A DNA stretch of 64,000 bases, from positions 299,118-363,117 of the forward strand of contig NZ_JXKM01000001.1 of assembly GCF_001885905.1 (NCBI RefSeq), given 5' to 3'. The translations under genes were made by a program, and so were the position numbers. The notes below the pieces were generated by a model that saw only the letters and a program-made list of their open reading frames with translations, was not told where the DNA came from and searched no databases. Below are positions 20,122 to 27,847 of this stretch, in pieces; the stretch's first letter is position 1; every line of letters starts with the position of its first letter. The stretch is from Enterococcus devriesei (GTDB lineage Bacteria; Bacillota; Bacilli; Lactobacillales; Enterococcaceae).

Positions 20122-21399
20122 TTAATTAAAGTCCCATAAAATTATTTTTACGCAATAATAATCATTTTCGATAAATTGCTCGTAAATACCACTATTTTCA
20201 CGGACAGTTTTTTTTATGTTTTTTATTCCTATTCCTTCATTGGGAATTTCACTATGATTAGTATCAATGGTATTTTTTATGTTAATAAACAAACTTTGAT
20301 CAAAATATTTAATCTTTAGATCAATTTTTTTGAAACAAGATTTATCAATCTCTAAACAAGCATTAATAGCATTATCAAGTAAATTACCCAAAAGTACAAT
20401 AATGATGTCATTTTCTAAATTTAATTCTTCAGGAATGAGACAATTTACTTGAGTAACTATACCATGATTTTTTGCAAAATATATTTTATGAGAAAGTAAA
20501 TAATTCAATTCTTTATTTGGAGTGTAGACTTCAAGCGAGTTATTATCTAATTCTGAAATTTGCGATTGAATGGTTGATATGAAATTCATCGCATCTGTAT
20601 ATTTTTTATTTTCAATGTGACTTGCTAAGATAAGTACCGTGTTTTTGAAATCGTGCCTCATAGATTGAAGTTGCTCCTGTGAAGCAATAGCATTAGTAAG
20701 TTCCTTTTTCTGCTTAATTAAGTTAAATTCTAGTTTTTGATACTCTAAATCAGTTCTGTTTTCTTTTTTCATACGATTATACAGAATAAAAAAACCTAAA
20801 TTGAGAAAAGAAATCTCAAATATCAGCAATAAAGTAAGAATCGTATTTTCGATAGGTATTTCTATTATAAAATATAAAAACATATAACAAGACAATACAA
20901 ACAATGAGGTTAATGGAACAAGACAAACAATTAACTTTGAAGCTTTTCTTGTTCTAAAAAAATCTTGTTTTAATAGAATTATTGCACAGATAATTAAAAC
21001 TGTCTTAGTAGCAAATGTTGGAATTGTTCCATCTATAACTAAGGGAATTTTATCTAAATCATAATTAAGTAATTGAGTTAGTTCCAGAGCTGTAATGCTC
21101 TCACTTAATAAAGTAATTAAGACATAAATACCCCCAAAATAGAATTTATCAATCATTGGTAATTTAATGTTATAAGTTAAAAAAGCTATAAAAAGTATAT
21201 ATGATATTAAATTAAGTAGTGTTAAAGTTGATTCACTCAAGGGAATGAAATGACTGGTATTTATTCCTAAATTTGGTATGAAAATTCCGAAGAAGCCTAT
21301 TATTAATTTATTCTTTTTACATTCTGCAAATCTTTTCATAAAAAAATAAAATAAGAATATATCAATGAGTGTCGAAGTCATTAACAAGAATATCGTCAT
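20122..21399 (-). CDS. agrC: AgrC-like sensor histidine kinase
   Basis: A 425-residue HPK10-family kinase. About six membrane segments fill residues 1-200. The cytoplasmic half has the phospho-acceptor in SMRHDFKN near residue 250, an N box in IIVLLGNLLDNAINACLE and a GIGIKNI G box. It should sense the AgrD-derived peptide. I start it at 21399 (MTIFLLM), which follows GGAAAGGAAA and lies just after the agrA stop; the in-frame extension to 21444 would run inside agrA. Confidence 0.92.
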   Translation of the reverse strand: MTIFLLMTSTLIDIFLFYFFMKRFAECKKNKLIIGFFGIFIPNLGINTSHFIPLSESTLTLLNLISYILFIAFLTYNIKLPMIDKFYFGGIYVLITLLSESITALELTQLLNYDLDKIPLVIDGTIPTFATKTVLIICAIILLKQDFFRTRKASKLIVCLVPLTSLFVLSCYMFLYFIIEIPIENTILTLLLIFEISFLNLGFFILYNRMKKENRTDLEYQKLEFNLIKQKKELTNAIASQEQLQSMRHDFKNTVLILASHIENKKYTDAMNFISTIQSQISELDNNSLEVYTPNKELNYLLSHKIYFAKNHGIVTQVNCLIPEELNLENDIIIVLLGNLLDNAINACLEIDKSCFKKIDLKIKYFDQSLFINIKNTIDTNHSEIPNEGIGIKNIKKTVRENSGIYEQFIENDYYCVKIILWDFN

Positions 21400-21400
21400 A

Positions 21401-22132
21401 TTAAAATTTCCTTTCCATATATCTAAGTATTTCAGTTCTTGCATACGATCTGAATTTTCTACTTATTGGAAGAATTTGATGATTTTGTAATTCGTGATTA
21501 CTAAATTTCAATATAACATTTTCACCAGATAAACGTATTAAAGATTTCAGATTAATGATAAATGACGTATGAATTTGAACAAAAGAGTCATTCAGTTTTT
21601 TTAATAAATCGTTTGTTGACATGATAAATTCATCTGCACCATTTTCAGTATGAATTAAAACGTATCTCCCCTTTTTTTCAAAATAAATAATGTTTTTAAA
21701 AGGCACCAAAACTACTTCATTTCTTTTTTTATAATAAAATTCTTCTTCTTCTGAATCAAGTAAATCTGTTATTCTATCAATTGTTTTAAATAGCTTTTCT
21801 TTGGTTACGGGTTTTATTAAATAATCAAAAGTATTTACCTCAAAAACATCTTTCATATATTGTGTGTAATAAGTACAAAAAATAATAAAAGCATGTACAT
21901 CAGTTGATCTTATAAGCTTCGCTAATTGTAAACCATTAATAGTTGGTATCTCGACGTCTAAAATGTAAATATCATAGTGACTATTGTTAAGATTGTTAAT
22001 GAGTCGCTCTGATTGATTAAAAATATCACAATCTATTGTAAAACTATCGCTTGTATATTCTAATAGATAATTTTCAATAGAGCTAGTAACTATTGGAATG
22101 TCATCACATATTGCAATTTTTAAGGTCTTCAT
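21401..22132 (-). CDS. agrA: AgrA-like LytTR response regulator
   Basis: A 243-residue response regulator. The receiver domain (1-~125) has the acidic pair D10/D11 and phospho-acceptor D59 in ILDVEIPTING. The LytTR DNA-binding domain covers about 140-240 (IIYFEKKGRYVLIHT, FVQIHTSFIINLKSL, ILPISRKFR). LytTR proteins bind paired direct repeats upstream of promoters. It is the first gene of the minus-strand agr operon, divergent from the sactipeptide genes, and is the natural candidate to activate both. Confidence 0.92.
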   Translation of the reverse strand: MKTLKIAICDDIPIVTSSIENYLLEYTSDSFTIDCDIFNQSERLINNLNNSHYDIYILDVEIPTINGLQLAKLIRSTDVHAFIIFCTYYTQYMKDVFEVNTFDYLIKPVTKEKLFKTIDRITDLLDSEEEEFYYKKRNEVVLVPFKNIIYFEKKGRYVLIHTENGADEFIMSTNDLLKKLNDSFVQIHTSFIINLKSLIRLSGENVILKFSNHELQNHQILPISRKFRSYARTEILRYMERKF

Positions 22133-22584
22133 ATTTGAGGCTCCAATCTTTAATTAGTTATGAACGGCATAAAGAAATCAAATATTGTACAATCAATTTT
22201 AACTCCTTCAATAGTAAAATCGTCTGATTTGTCATGATCAGCAAAGTAAACGTAACGATAAACAAAATTTGAAAATAACGTTGATCACTTTAAATAATTT
22301 TAACATGCTAGTTTTCATTTTGGAAATATAGATTACAATGCGAACAGTTTCTATGTATTAATTGTTTTCAAATTTTCTTATGTTATTTAAGACAGCTTGA
22401 TTGTCGATTATTACATGTCAATTTTTTTTTTGAAGAATTTGTTACATTGGTAACAAGTAGTAATGTATTTTACTAGCTCTTAAGAATTACCTGTTTAATG
22501 ACTTTTCTTGAAGTTAAATTTATGTTTTATCCACAAAAAGTTATTTTATAGGTATCAAATTATATAGTATAGGAGGGGAGAATA
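22133..22584. promoter_or_regulatory. Divergent control region between agr and the sactipeptide operon
   Basis: About 450 AT-rich bases without a gene. It contains a perfect inverted repeat TTGTTAC-ATTG-GTAACAA (22439-22456). Two GTTWAAT words on the plus strand (22493 and 22513) are 20 bases apart, a spacing compatible with LytTR-type direct repeats. The precursor gene's site AGGAGGGGAG lies at 22571-22580. No consensus -35/-10 pair stands out, as expected of an activator-dependent promoter. Confidence 0.55.
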
Positions 22585-22716
22585 ATGGAAAAAGCAATGG
22601 TTGTAAATAACAAAAGCTGTTCAGTATGTGCTATTGGAGCAGCTTGCTTAGCGGATGGACCAGTTCCAGATTTTGAAATTGCAGGGGTATCTGCTATTTT
22701 CACAGCATTTGGTTAA
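22585..22716 (+). CDS. sboA1: Subtilosin-A-like sactipeptide precursor, copy 1
   Basis: A 43-residue precursor: eight-residue leader MEKAMVVN and a 35-residue core beginning NKSCSVCAIGAACL. Aligned without gaps to subtilosin A (from memory), the three donor Cys are at core 4, 7 and 13, and F22 and F31 are conserved. Position 28 is Ser instead of Thr. The central DGPxPDFEIAG is nearly identical. AlbA would form Cys-to-alpha-carbon thioethers, followed by leader removal and head-to-tail cyclisation. It differs from copies 2 and 3 by three bases and one residue (Val6 versus Ile6). Confidence 0.95.
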   Translation: MEKAMVVNNKSCSVCAIGAACLADGPVPDFEIAGVSAIFTAFG

Positions 22717-22750
22717 AGTATTTAAAGTATTAAAAGGAGGTGAAAATGAT

Positions 22751-22882
22751 ATGGAAAAAGCCATGATTGTAAATAACAAAAGCTGTTCAGTATGTGCTAT
22801 TGGAGCAGCTTGTTTAGCGGATGGACCAGTTCCAGATTTTGAAATTGCAGGGGTATCTGCTATTTTCACAGCATTTGGTTAA
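22751..22882 (+). CDS. sboA2: Subtilosin-A-like sactipeptide precursor, copy 2
   Basis: A 43-residue precursor with leader MEKAMIVN and the same 35-residue core as copy 1. It has its own strong site AGGAGGTGAAAATGAT. Cys at core 4, 7 and 13, acceptors expected at S28, F31 and F22. Its protein is identical to copy 3 and differs from copy 1 only in the leader, so all three copies should give the same mature peptide; the likely effect is dosage. Confidence 0.95.
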   Translation: MEKAMIVNNKSCSVCAIGAACLADGPVPDFEIAGVSAIFTAFG

Positions 22883-22916
22883 AGTATTTAAAGTATTAAA
22901 AGGAGGTGAAAATGAT

Positions 22917-23048
22917 ATGGAAAAAGCCATGATTGTAAATAACAAAAGCTGTTCAGTATGTGCTATTGGAGCAGCTTGTTTAGCGGATGGACCAGTTCCA
23001 GATTTTGAAATTGCAGGGGTATCTGCTATTTTCACAGCATTTGGTTAG
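22917..23048 (+). CDS. sboA3: Subtilosin-A-like sactipeptide precursor, copy 3
   Basis: Identical in DNA and protein to copy 2. It stops with TAG rather than TAA, and the repeat ends here. A hairpin then separates it from albA. Confidence 0.95.
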   Translation: MEKAMIVNNKSCSVCAIGAACLADGPVPDFEIAGVSAIFTAFG

Positions 23049-23097
23049 AAAATAATTAAGCAAATACATTACTACTTAACTATAAATAATAGTGTCA

Positions 23098-23138
23098 TCA
23101 TAATACGGAGTAATAGTATGATAAGCTCCGTATTATGT
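23098..23138 (+). promoter_or_regulatory. Hairpin between precursor genes and albA
   Basis: AATACGGAG (23101-23109) pairs with CTCCGTATT, without a following T run. It could be a processing or partial attenuation site giving more precursor than enzyme mRNA. Confidence 0.6.
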
Positions 23139-23183
23139 AATAGTTGGATTTAACTTGTAATTTAATAAGAGGAGGTGTCTCGA

Positions 23184-24539
23184 ATGAACTATTTAGCAAT
23201 TAATCCTAAGGTATCAATGTTTTTGACAAAAGATGCATACAATATAATCATCGAAAAAGAAGATTCCAACAAAAGGAAAATATATGATTATTTTTCTGTT
23301 AACAAAACAGGAAAACTTATTCTTGAAAGTATAAATGGAGTAGAAAAATTCGAAACGATCATAGATATATTTATAAAAAAACATAATCTTATTGAAGATG
23401 ATCGTCAATGGATTACTGAATTCATAATGGATATGATTCGTAAAGAAATTATACTTGTTGAAAAAAAGCCAAGCAAAACGCCTCACGTTCTAGTGATATT
23501 TGGAGAGACTAATTTAATATCTCCAATGCATGTAACTATCGAAATTACTGAAAAATGCAATCTTTATTGTGATCATTGCTACTTAAATGCATCATGTAAT
23601 AAAACTACTTCAATAGACTATGAAAGTTTTGAGCCTTTAGTAAAAGAATTAAAAGAAAATAACGTTTTATCTATCGAGTTAACAGGTGGAGAAGTTTTCA
23701 TGAATAAAGATGCTGATGCAATTTTGGAACTAGCGTTTGCAGAGTTTGCTCAAGTTGCAGTTTTGACCAATGGAACAATTTTAAAAAAATCAAGTCTAGA
23801 AATTCTAAAAAGAAATAAAGATAAGTTAGTGGTTAGTATTTCTTTAGATAGTGTTTCGGAGGAAACACACGATTCTTTTAGAGGATTCAAAGGAGCTTTT
23901 AAGAGTACATGTAGAACTATAAAAAAATTAAGTGATGAAGGTATTCATGTAAGAGTTGCATCCTCGATTTTCGATAAAAATATGTGGGAAATTGATAAAC
24001 TAGCAGAATTATCAAAGAGATTAGGTGCAGAAATCTTTGTTTATAATTTTATTGAAGATTTTGGTCGAGGAATAGAGTTCAACGAGTCTAATGCTATTGC
24101 ATCTACAGAGAAGTATCGTAAATATTTAAATGATACAGTTCATAAATTTAAGGATATTATTCCTATAATTGAATCAGAATTCTTTTTAAAAGCATCATCA
24201 AACTGTGGTGCTGGGATCAATTCTTTTCTTATTGGTTCTAACGGGGATATCCGTCCTTGTGCAATATTTCCTAAAAACAAGATTTTTGGAAATATTTTTC
24301 AAGAAGAATTCTCAAATATTTTTAGCAAAGACATTTACAGCCAGTTAAGTAAAATAAAGCCACCTAGTACAGAGAATGGATGTTCAGTAGAGTGTCCAAA
24401 ATATTTATCATGCTTAGGTTGCTACATGAAAGGATTAGAAAATAATTTTGATAAACAACCTAATGAATTTTGTACTTGGATAAAACACAATGATCTTGCT
24501 GAATTTATGGAAGTATATAAGGAAGGTCGTGCTGTCTAA
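23184..24539 (+). CDS. albA: Sactipeptide-forming radical SAM enzyme AlbA
   Basis: A 451-residue radical SAM maturase. Residues 1-~95 form a PqqD-like precursor-recognition domain. The SAM-binding cluster motif is C125-NLY-C129-DH-C132. The C-terminal SPASM region is Cys-rich (NCGAG, IRPCAIFP, CSVECPKYLSCLGCYMKG, EFCTWI), holding further Fe-S clusters. The middle, with AVLTNGT, ISLDSVSEETHDSFRG and NMWEI, reads as a close AlbA homologue. It should install the three thioether bridges of the Sbo-like peptides. The true start is ATG 23184; an in-frame GTG at 23175 lies inside the GAGGAGGTG binding site. Confidence 0.95.
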   Translation: MNYLAINPKVSMFLTKDAYNIIIEKEDSNKRKIYDYFSVNKTGKLILESINGVEKFETIIDIFIKKHNLIEDDRQWITEFIMDMIRKEIILVEKKPSKTPHVLVIFGETNLISPMHVTIEITEKCNLYCDHCYLNASCNKTTSIDYESFEPLVKELKENNVLSIELTGGEVFMNKDADAILELAFAEFAQVAVLTNGTILKKSSLEILKRNKDKLVVSISLDSVSEETHDSFRGFKGAFKSTCRTIKKLSDEGIHVRVASSIFDKNMWEIDKLAELSKRLGAEIFVYNFIEDFGRGIEFNESNAIASTEKYRKYLNDTVHKFKDIIPIIESEFFLKASSNCGAGINSFLIGSNGDIRPCAIFPKNKIFGNIFQEEFSNIFSKDIYSQLSKIKPPSTENGCSVECPKYLSCLGCYMKGLENNFDKQPNEFCTWIKHNDLAEFMEVYKEGRAV

Positions 24540-25475
24540 ATGAAATGTATATCTAAGTATTTTTTTAGGCATCTTCCCAATGAAGCTACTAAAAGAACAA
24601 TTCTTTTGGTACAGAAAGAAATTATATCGAAAATTAATCATATTGAACTTGAATTAGGTATAGTGGTTAAAATGTTTGTAGTAGGATCAATTTCCAGCTC
24701 ATTCGTTGAACTGGTTAGTATTCAATCAGTTGATGAGTTAACAGAAACTCAGTATAGAGAAATCATTACAAAAATAGGAGTATTAGAAAAAAAACAATTT
24801 AACTCATTAGGTTCAATTGATATCTCTAGTTTGGAAATTGAGGATATTGGTTTAAAAAGAAAAATTAAAAATAATACTGACAAAACTTTTATAATTTTAA
24901 ATAATCAATTTAAAAATTGGAATGACTATAAGTTCATCCCAAACAAAGAAATTTTGTTAGGTAAATTTGAATTGAATGGTGAACCACGAAATACGAATGT
25001 ATCATTTATTGGTAATTATTTTGATATTGAATCTCTAAATTCATATGAAGAGCTTGCAAAATTGAAATTATATGAACAATTATGGGAAAGCAACAGAGGG
25101 TTACTTAATATCAGAGAGAAGGGGTACTGTTATTCGACAGTAGCGAAATTTCATGAAAGATTAAGTATTTTTATAATAGGATCAGTGGCGGAGTATAGTA
25201 TTGAAAAAAGCGAATTCATTAGAAAAAGTATCCAAAGCGCGAAGTTTTCAAGCGATAGTTTGAGGAAAGCAAAACAGAGATTGAAAAAAAACCTTCTAAT
25301 TTCTTCTAGTCTAAATCAATCTTGCTACACTCTGTTTCCTTTCTGGATTTTCAATAAAGAAGTAGTTATAGAAGATATAATCAACGTTATTGATAAATTA
25401 AATGTGGATGATCTACAATGTGAATTTTTATCTAGTGAATTTGTATGTACAAAGATTGGGGTAAATAATGAATAA
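24540..25475 (+). CDS. AlbE-position protein of the sactipeptide cluster
   Basis: A 311-residue soluble protein starting on the base after the albA stop and ending eight bases inside the next gene. I see no HxxEH or other catalytic motif. Its position directly before the M16-like gene matches AlbE, the partner of AlbF in the subtilosin cluster, although AlbE is longer. M16 proteases often work as a catalytic plus a non-catalytic half, so it may be the non-catalytic partner. Function is otherwise unknown. Confidence 0.55.
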   Translation: MKCISKYFFRHLPNEATKRTILLVQKEIISKINHIELELGIVVKMFVVGSISSSFVELVSIQSVDELTETQYREIITKIGVLEKKQFNSLGSIDISSLEIEDIGLKRKIKNNTDKTFIILNNQFKNWNDYKFIPNKEILLGKFELNGEPRNTNVSFIGNYFDIESLNSYEELAKLKLYEQLWESNRGLLNIREKGYCYSTVAKFHERLSIFIIGSVAEYSIEKSEFIRKSIQSAKFSSDSLRKAKQRLKKNLLISSSLNQSCYTLFPFWIFNKEVVIEDIINVIDKLNVDDLQCEFLSSEFVCTKIGVNNE

Positions 25476-26325
25476 AGAATATATCTATATGGAATTTAGT
25501 TTTCCTATCAATGTTTCAGTAGATCATATATATATATATCCAAAATTTGAAATGTTACCAGGTTATTTACATTTGCTTGAACACATGATTATACGAAATA
25601 GTAAAGTGGAATTAGAAAAGTATGAACTTAAAAATAATATTTATAACGCATTAACTGATAAAAAGAAGATGAACTTTGTATTTATTCACAGTGATTTTGA
25701 AGAAATTCCTATTAGTTTTTCAGCAGATACCTTTTTTCAAGAAGAAGATTTTAATACAGAAAAAAAGATTATTATAGAGGAAAGAAAGTTATATCCTGAT
25801 AATTATCCATCTGTCGATAAGATTTTGGGAACAGAAGATCAAATTGAAGAATTTAAGTTGAGAATTTTACAGAACATTTTAATAAACAATGAATTTTCTT
25901 TTATACACTTTAATTATGCCTCTCATAATCAAAAAATAAATGAGAAGAGAAAAGAGTACGTACCTATTTCTATGAATTCGATTTTTAATTCTGTAATTTC
26001 TAAAAGCAAAGGATATATTATTTTAAAAGAATCCTTTGTTGCAAAGTTAATTATCTATTTTTTAAGAATATTAGAATTCACTGTTATTGGGCTTAAGTTT
26101 AATGTTAACAAGGAAAATAAAAGAATAGAAATATCATATTACGAAAATACAGATTTACCCAAACTACTAACCCAAAAATCTCAGATATTAAAACGTTATA
26201 AAATATTTCTAAATGAGTTTAGGTTTCATAATCAAGAAATGATTTATCTAATAGAAAATTTTGAATGCGTAATTGAATTTGAAAAGTACTGGGAGGAATT
26301 GACTTGGGAAAAGCTTCTATATTAA
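25468..26325 (+). CDS. AlbF-like M16-family zinc protease
   Basis: A 285-residue protein with the inverted zinc motif H35-LL-E38-H39 (LHLLEHMI). Its third ligand is probably in EKKIIIEER (E104/E105), about 66 residues later as in M16 peptidases. It is the best candidate for removing the eight-residue leader and perhaps for peptide cyclisation, as proposed for AlbE/AlbF. It is shorter than AlbF and is effectively a single M16 domain. It overlaps the genes on both sides. Confidence 0.75.
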   Translation: MNKEYIYMEFSFPINVSVDHIYIYPKFEMLPGYLHLLEHMIIRNSKVELEKYELKNNIYNALTDKKKMNFVFIHSDFEEIPISFSADTFFQEEDFNTEKKIIIEERKLYPDNYPSVDKILGTEDQIEEFKLRILQNILINNEFSFIHFNYASHNQKINEKRKEYVPISMNSIFNSVISKSKGYIILKESFVAKLIIYFLRILEFTVIGLKFNVNKENKRIEISYYENTDLPKLLTQKSQILKRYKIFLNEFRFHNQEMIYLIENFECVIEFEKYWEELTWEKLLY

Positions 26326-26999
26326 AAAAGAAAGCTGTTTTTCTTTTTATAGTTAACCTAGTTATGTTACTTATTGTATGGGGATTAAGAATTTATGGAA
26401 TAAAGCCACCTAATGTATCAAACTATCTAGTTTGTTTGGTTTATTTCATTATTTTGATGTTAGAGTTAGAGTTCAGTAATATGCTGATTTTTTTTAAAGA
26501 GCAATCGTTTTCCACACCTAATTTTCTTAGTAATTTAATTAGTACTATAAATATTGGAATCTTTCTCATGACTCTACTCCTTTTATGCAATCGTTTATTC
26601 AACAATTCTTTTATAGGGATTTTAGATAGTAAAGTTTGGTTATTGAATATTTCTCTATTCTTAGTTAGTATATTATTAGTGATAAAAAAGCAAATCATAA
26701 ATTTAAAAGATAAGAAGAAAATGTTATTTATTTTTATAGGAATGGGATTATTCATCTTTCAGCTTACTGTTTTAGACGTCTTTTCTATTTTAGTGATTTT
26801 TTTTACTACAAGCATAATAGATAGATTTAATCTGAATGCTAATTATCGAACAATCACGTTGTATTTGTTAGTTATTCCTATGATTGCATTATTAGTAGTA
26901 GCCTTAAAGTCTCAAAATATTGTCGTTTGGTTTATAGTTGGAATGTTGATGATAGTATCTATTACAATTAGAAAGTTAGGAGGAGCTATTTATGGATAG
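26304..26999 (+). CDS. AlbG-like membrane protein
   Basis: A 231-residue protein with about seven hydrophobic segments and no known motif. Start TTG at 26304 follows GGGAGGAATTGAC and overlaps the protease gene by 22 bases. Its length is close to AlbG of B. subtilis, whose role is associated with immunity or export. Assignment rests on length, topology and cluster membership rather than sequence. Confidence 0.55.
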   Translation: MGKASILKKKAVFLFIVNLVMLLIVWGLRIYGIKPPNVSNYLVCLVYFIILMLELEFSNMLIFFKEQSFSTPNFLSNLISTINIGIFLMTLLLLCNRLFNNSFIGILDSKVWLLNISLFLVSILLVIKKQIINLKDKKKMLFIFIGMGLFIFQLTVLDVFSILVIFFTTSIIDRFNLNANYRTITLYLLVIPMIALLVVALKSQNIVVWFIVGMLMIVSITIRKLGGAIYG

Positions 27000-27141
27000 A
27001 AAGTTATTAAGAATACTTATTGCTATTTGTTTTTTAGTAGGTGGCATTGTATTTTTGGTTAAGCAAGAATACATTTACGCCATAGTATTTTTTGTGGTGG
27101 CAGTTGTATATTTATTGAACAGAGGCAAACGAAATGAGTGA
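26992..27141 (+). CDS. AlbB-like small membrane protein (49 aa)
   Basis: A 49-residue protein read from the sequence (MDRKLLRILIAICFLVGGIV ... LLNRGKRNE). Two membrane segments are separated by KQEYIY, with a basic C-terminus. Size and pattern match AlbB, a 53-residue protein placed just before albC in B. subtilis and linked to producer immunity. TTAGGAGGAGC precedes the ATG. It overlaps the preceding gene by eight bases and the ABC ATPase start by eight bases, so all are translated in one chain. Confidence 0.75.
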   Translation: MDRKLLRILIAICFLVGGIVFLVKQEYIYAIVFFVVAVVYLLNRGKRNE

Positions 27142-27847
27142 GAATGAACCACTATTGTTTATAAGCAATCTCAAATCTTGGTATGAGAAAGAAAAATTTA
27201 TAATAGATATTGAGGAACTAACAATTTTTAAGCACAGTATAGTTGGATTAGTTGGGAGAAATGGTGCAGGGAAAACTACACTTATTAATACGTTGAGTAG
27301 TGTAACTGATCAATATAGTGTAACTAAAATTAAATGGTTGAACAAACCAATATCTTTTGAAAAATTAGAATTCAAGAAAAATCGATTTACTGTTTTTACA
27401 GAAAATAATGGATTTATGAATTGGAATTTTGATCAATACATTCGGTTGCTATGTAAGTTATATAACGTAGTATTTGATAATGAAAAATTATTGTATTTAA
27501 CTGAGGGCTTTCATTTTACCTCATATAGAAATGTTCTGATTAAAGATTTATCCACAGGTAATAAAAAAAAGGTATTTCTTATTTCAGGACTATTTCTTAG
27601 GCGGCCTCTATTAATTTTGGATGAGCCTCTGGATGGTCTTGATTTTGATTCTACAGAATTTCTTTATAAAGAACTCATGGAATATAAAAAATATGGCTCA
27701 ATTTTTATGAGTTCGCATATTATTGAAAGTATAACAAGAGTATGTAATGAAATTATGGTACTGAAAAACGGAAAGATAAATAGTTTCAAATTGCAACAGG
27801 ACTTAGTTTCTGATCAATTACTTAAAAAAATAATGGGAGAACTTTAA
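27134..27847 (+). CDS. albC: ABC transporter ATPase AlbC-like
   Basis: A 237-residue ABC ATPase. Walker A is GRNGAGKT (41-48), the signature is degenerate (DLSTGNKKKVFL) and Walker B is PLLILDEPLDGLD. With the 367-residue permease it would export the peptide or remove it from the producer membrane. The substitution of the usual LSGGQ by LSTGN is common in bacteriocin-immunity ABC proteins. It directly abuts the permease gene. Confidence 0.88.
   Translation: MSENEPLLFISNLKSWYEKEKFIIDIEELTIFKHSIVGLVGRNGAGKTTLINTLSSVTDQYSVTKIKWLNKPISFEKLEFKKNRFTVFTENNGFMNWNFDQYIRLLCKLYNVVFDNEKLLYLTEGFHFTSYRNVLIKDLSTGNKKKVFLISGLFLRRPLLILDEPLDGLDFDSTEFLYKELMEYKKYGSIFMSSHIIESITRVCNEIMVLKNGKINSFKLQQDLVSDQLLKKIMGEL

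Larger units (their letters stand above)
22585..23048 (+). repeat. 166-bp tandem repeat carrying three precursor genes
   Basis: Units start at 22585, 22751 and 22917, a constant 166-base period. Each holds a full 132-base gene; the 34-base spacer with its AGGAGGTG site is identical between units. Units 2 and 3 are base-for-base identical over the coding part, pointing to recent duplication. Confidence 0.97.

Noticed and set aside
22648-23035. Minus-strand and alternative-frame open frames of 73-75 codons across the precursor repeats
   Set aside because: They exist only because the 166-bp repeat is duplicated; they lack start signals and antisense the sactipeptide genes.
22585-23048. Regularly spaced repeats as a possible CRISPR array
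   Set aside because: Units are 166 bp, coding, and have no variable spacers or cas genes.
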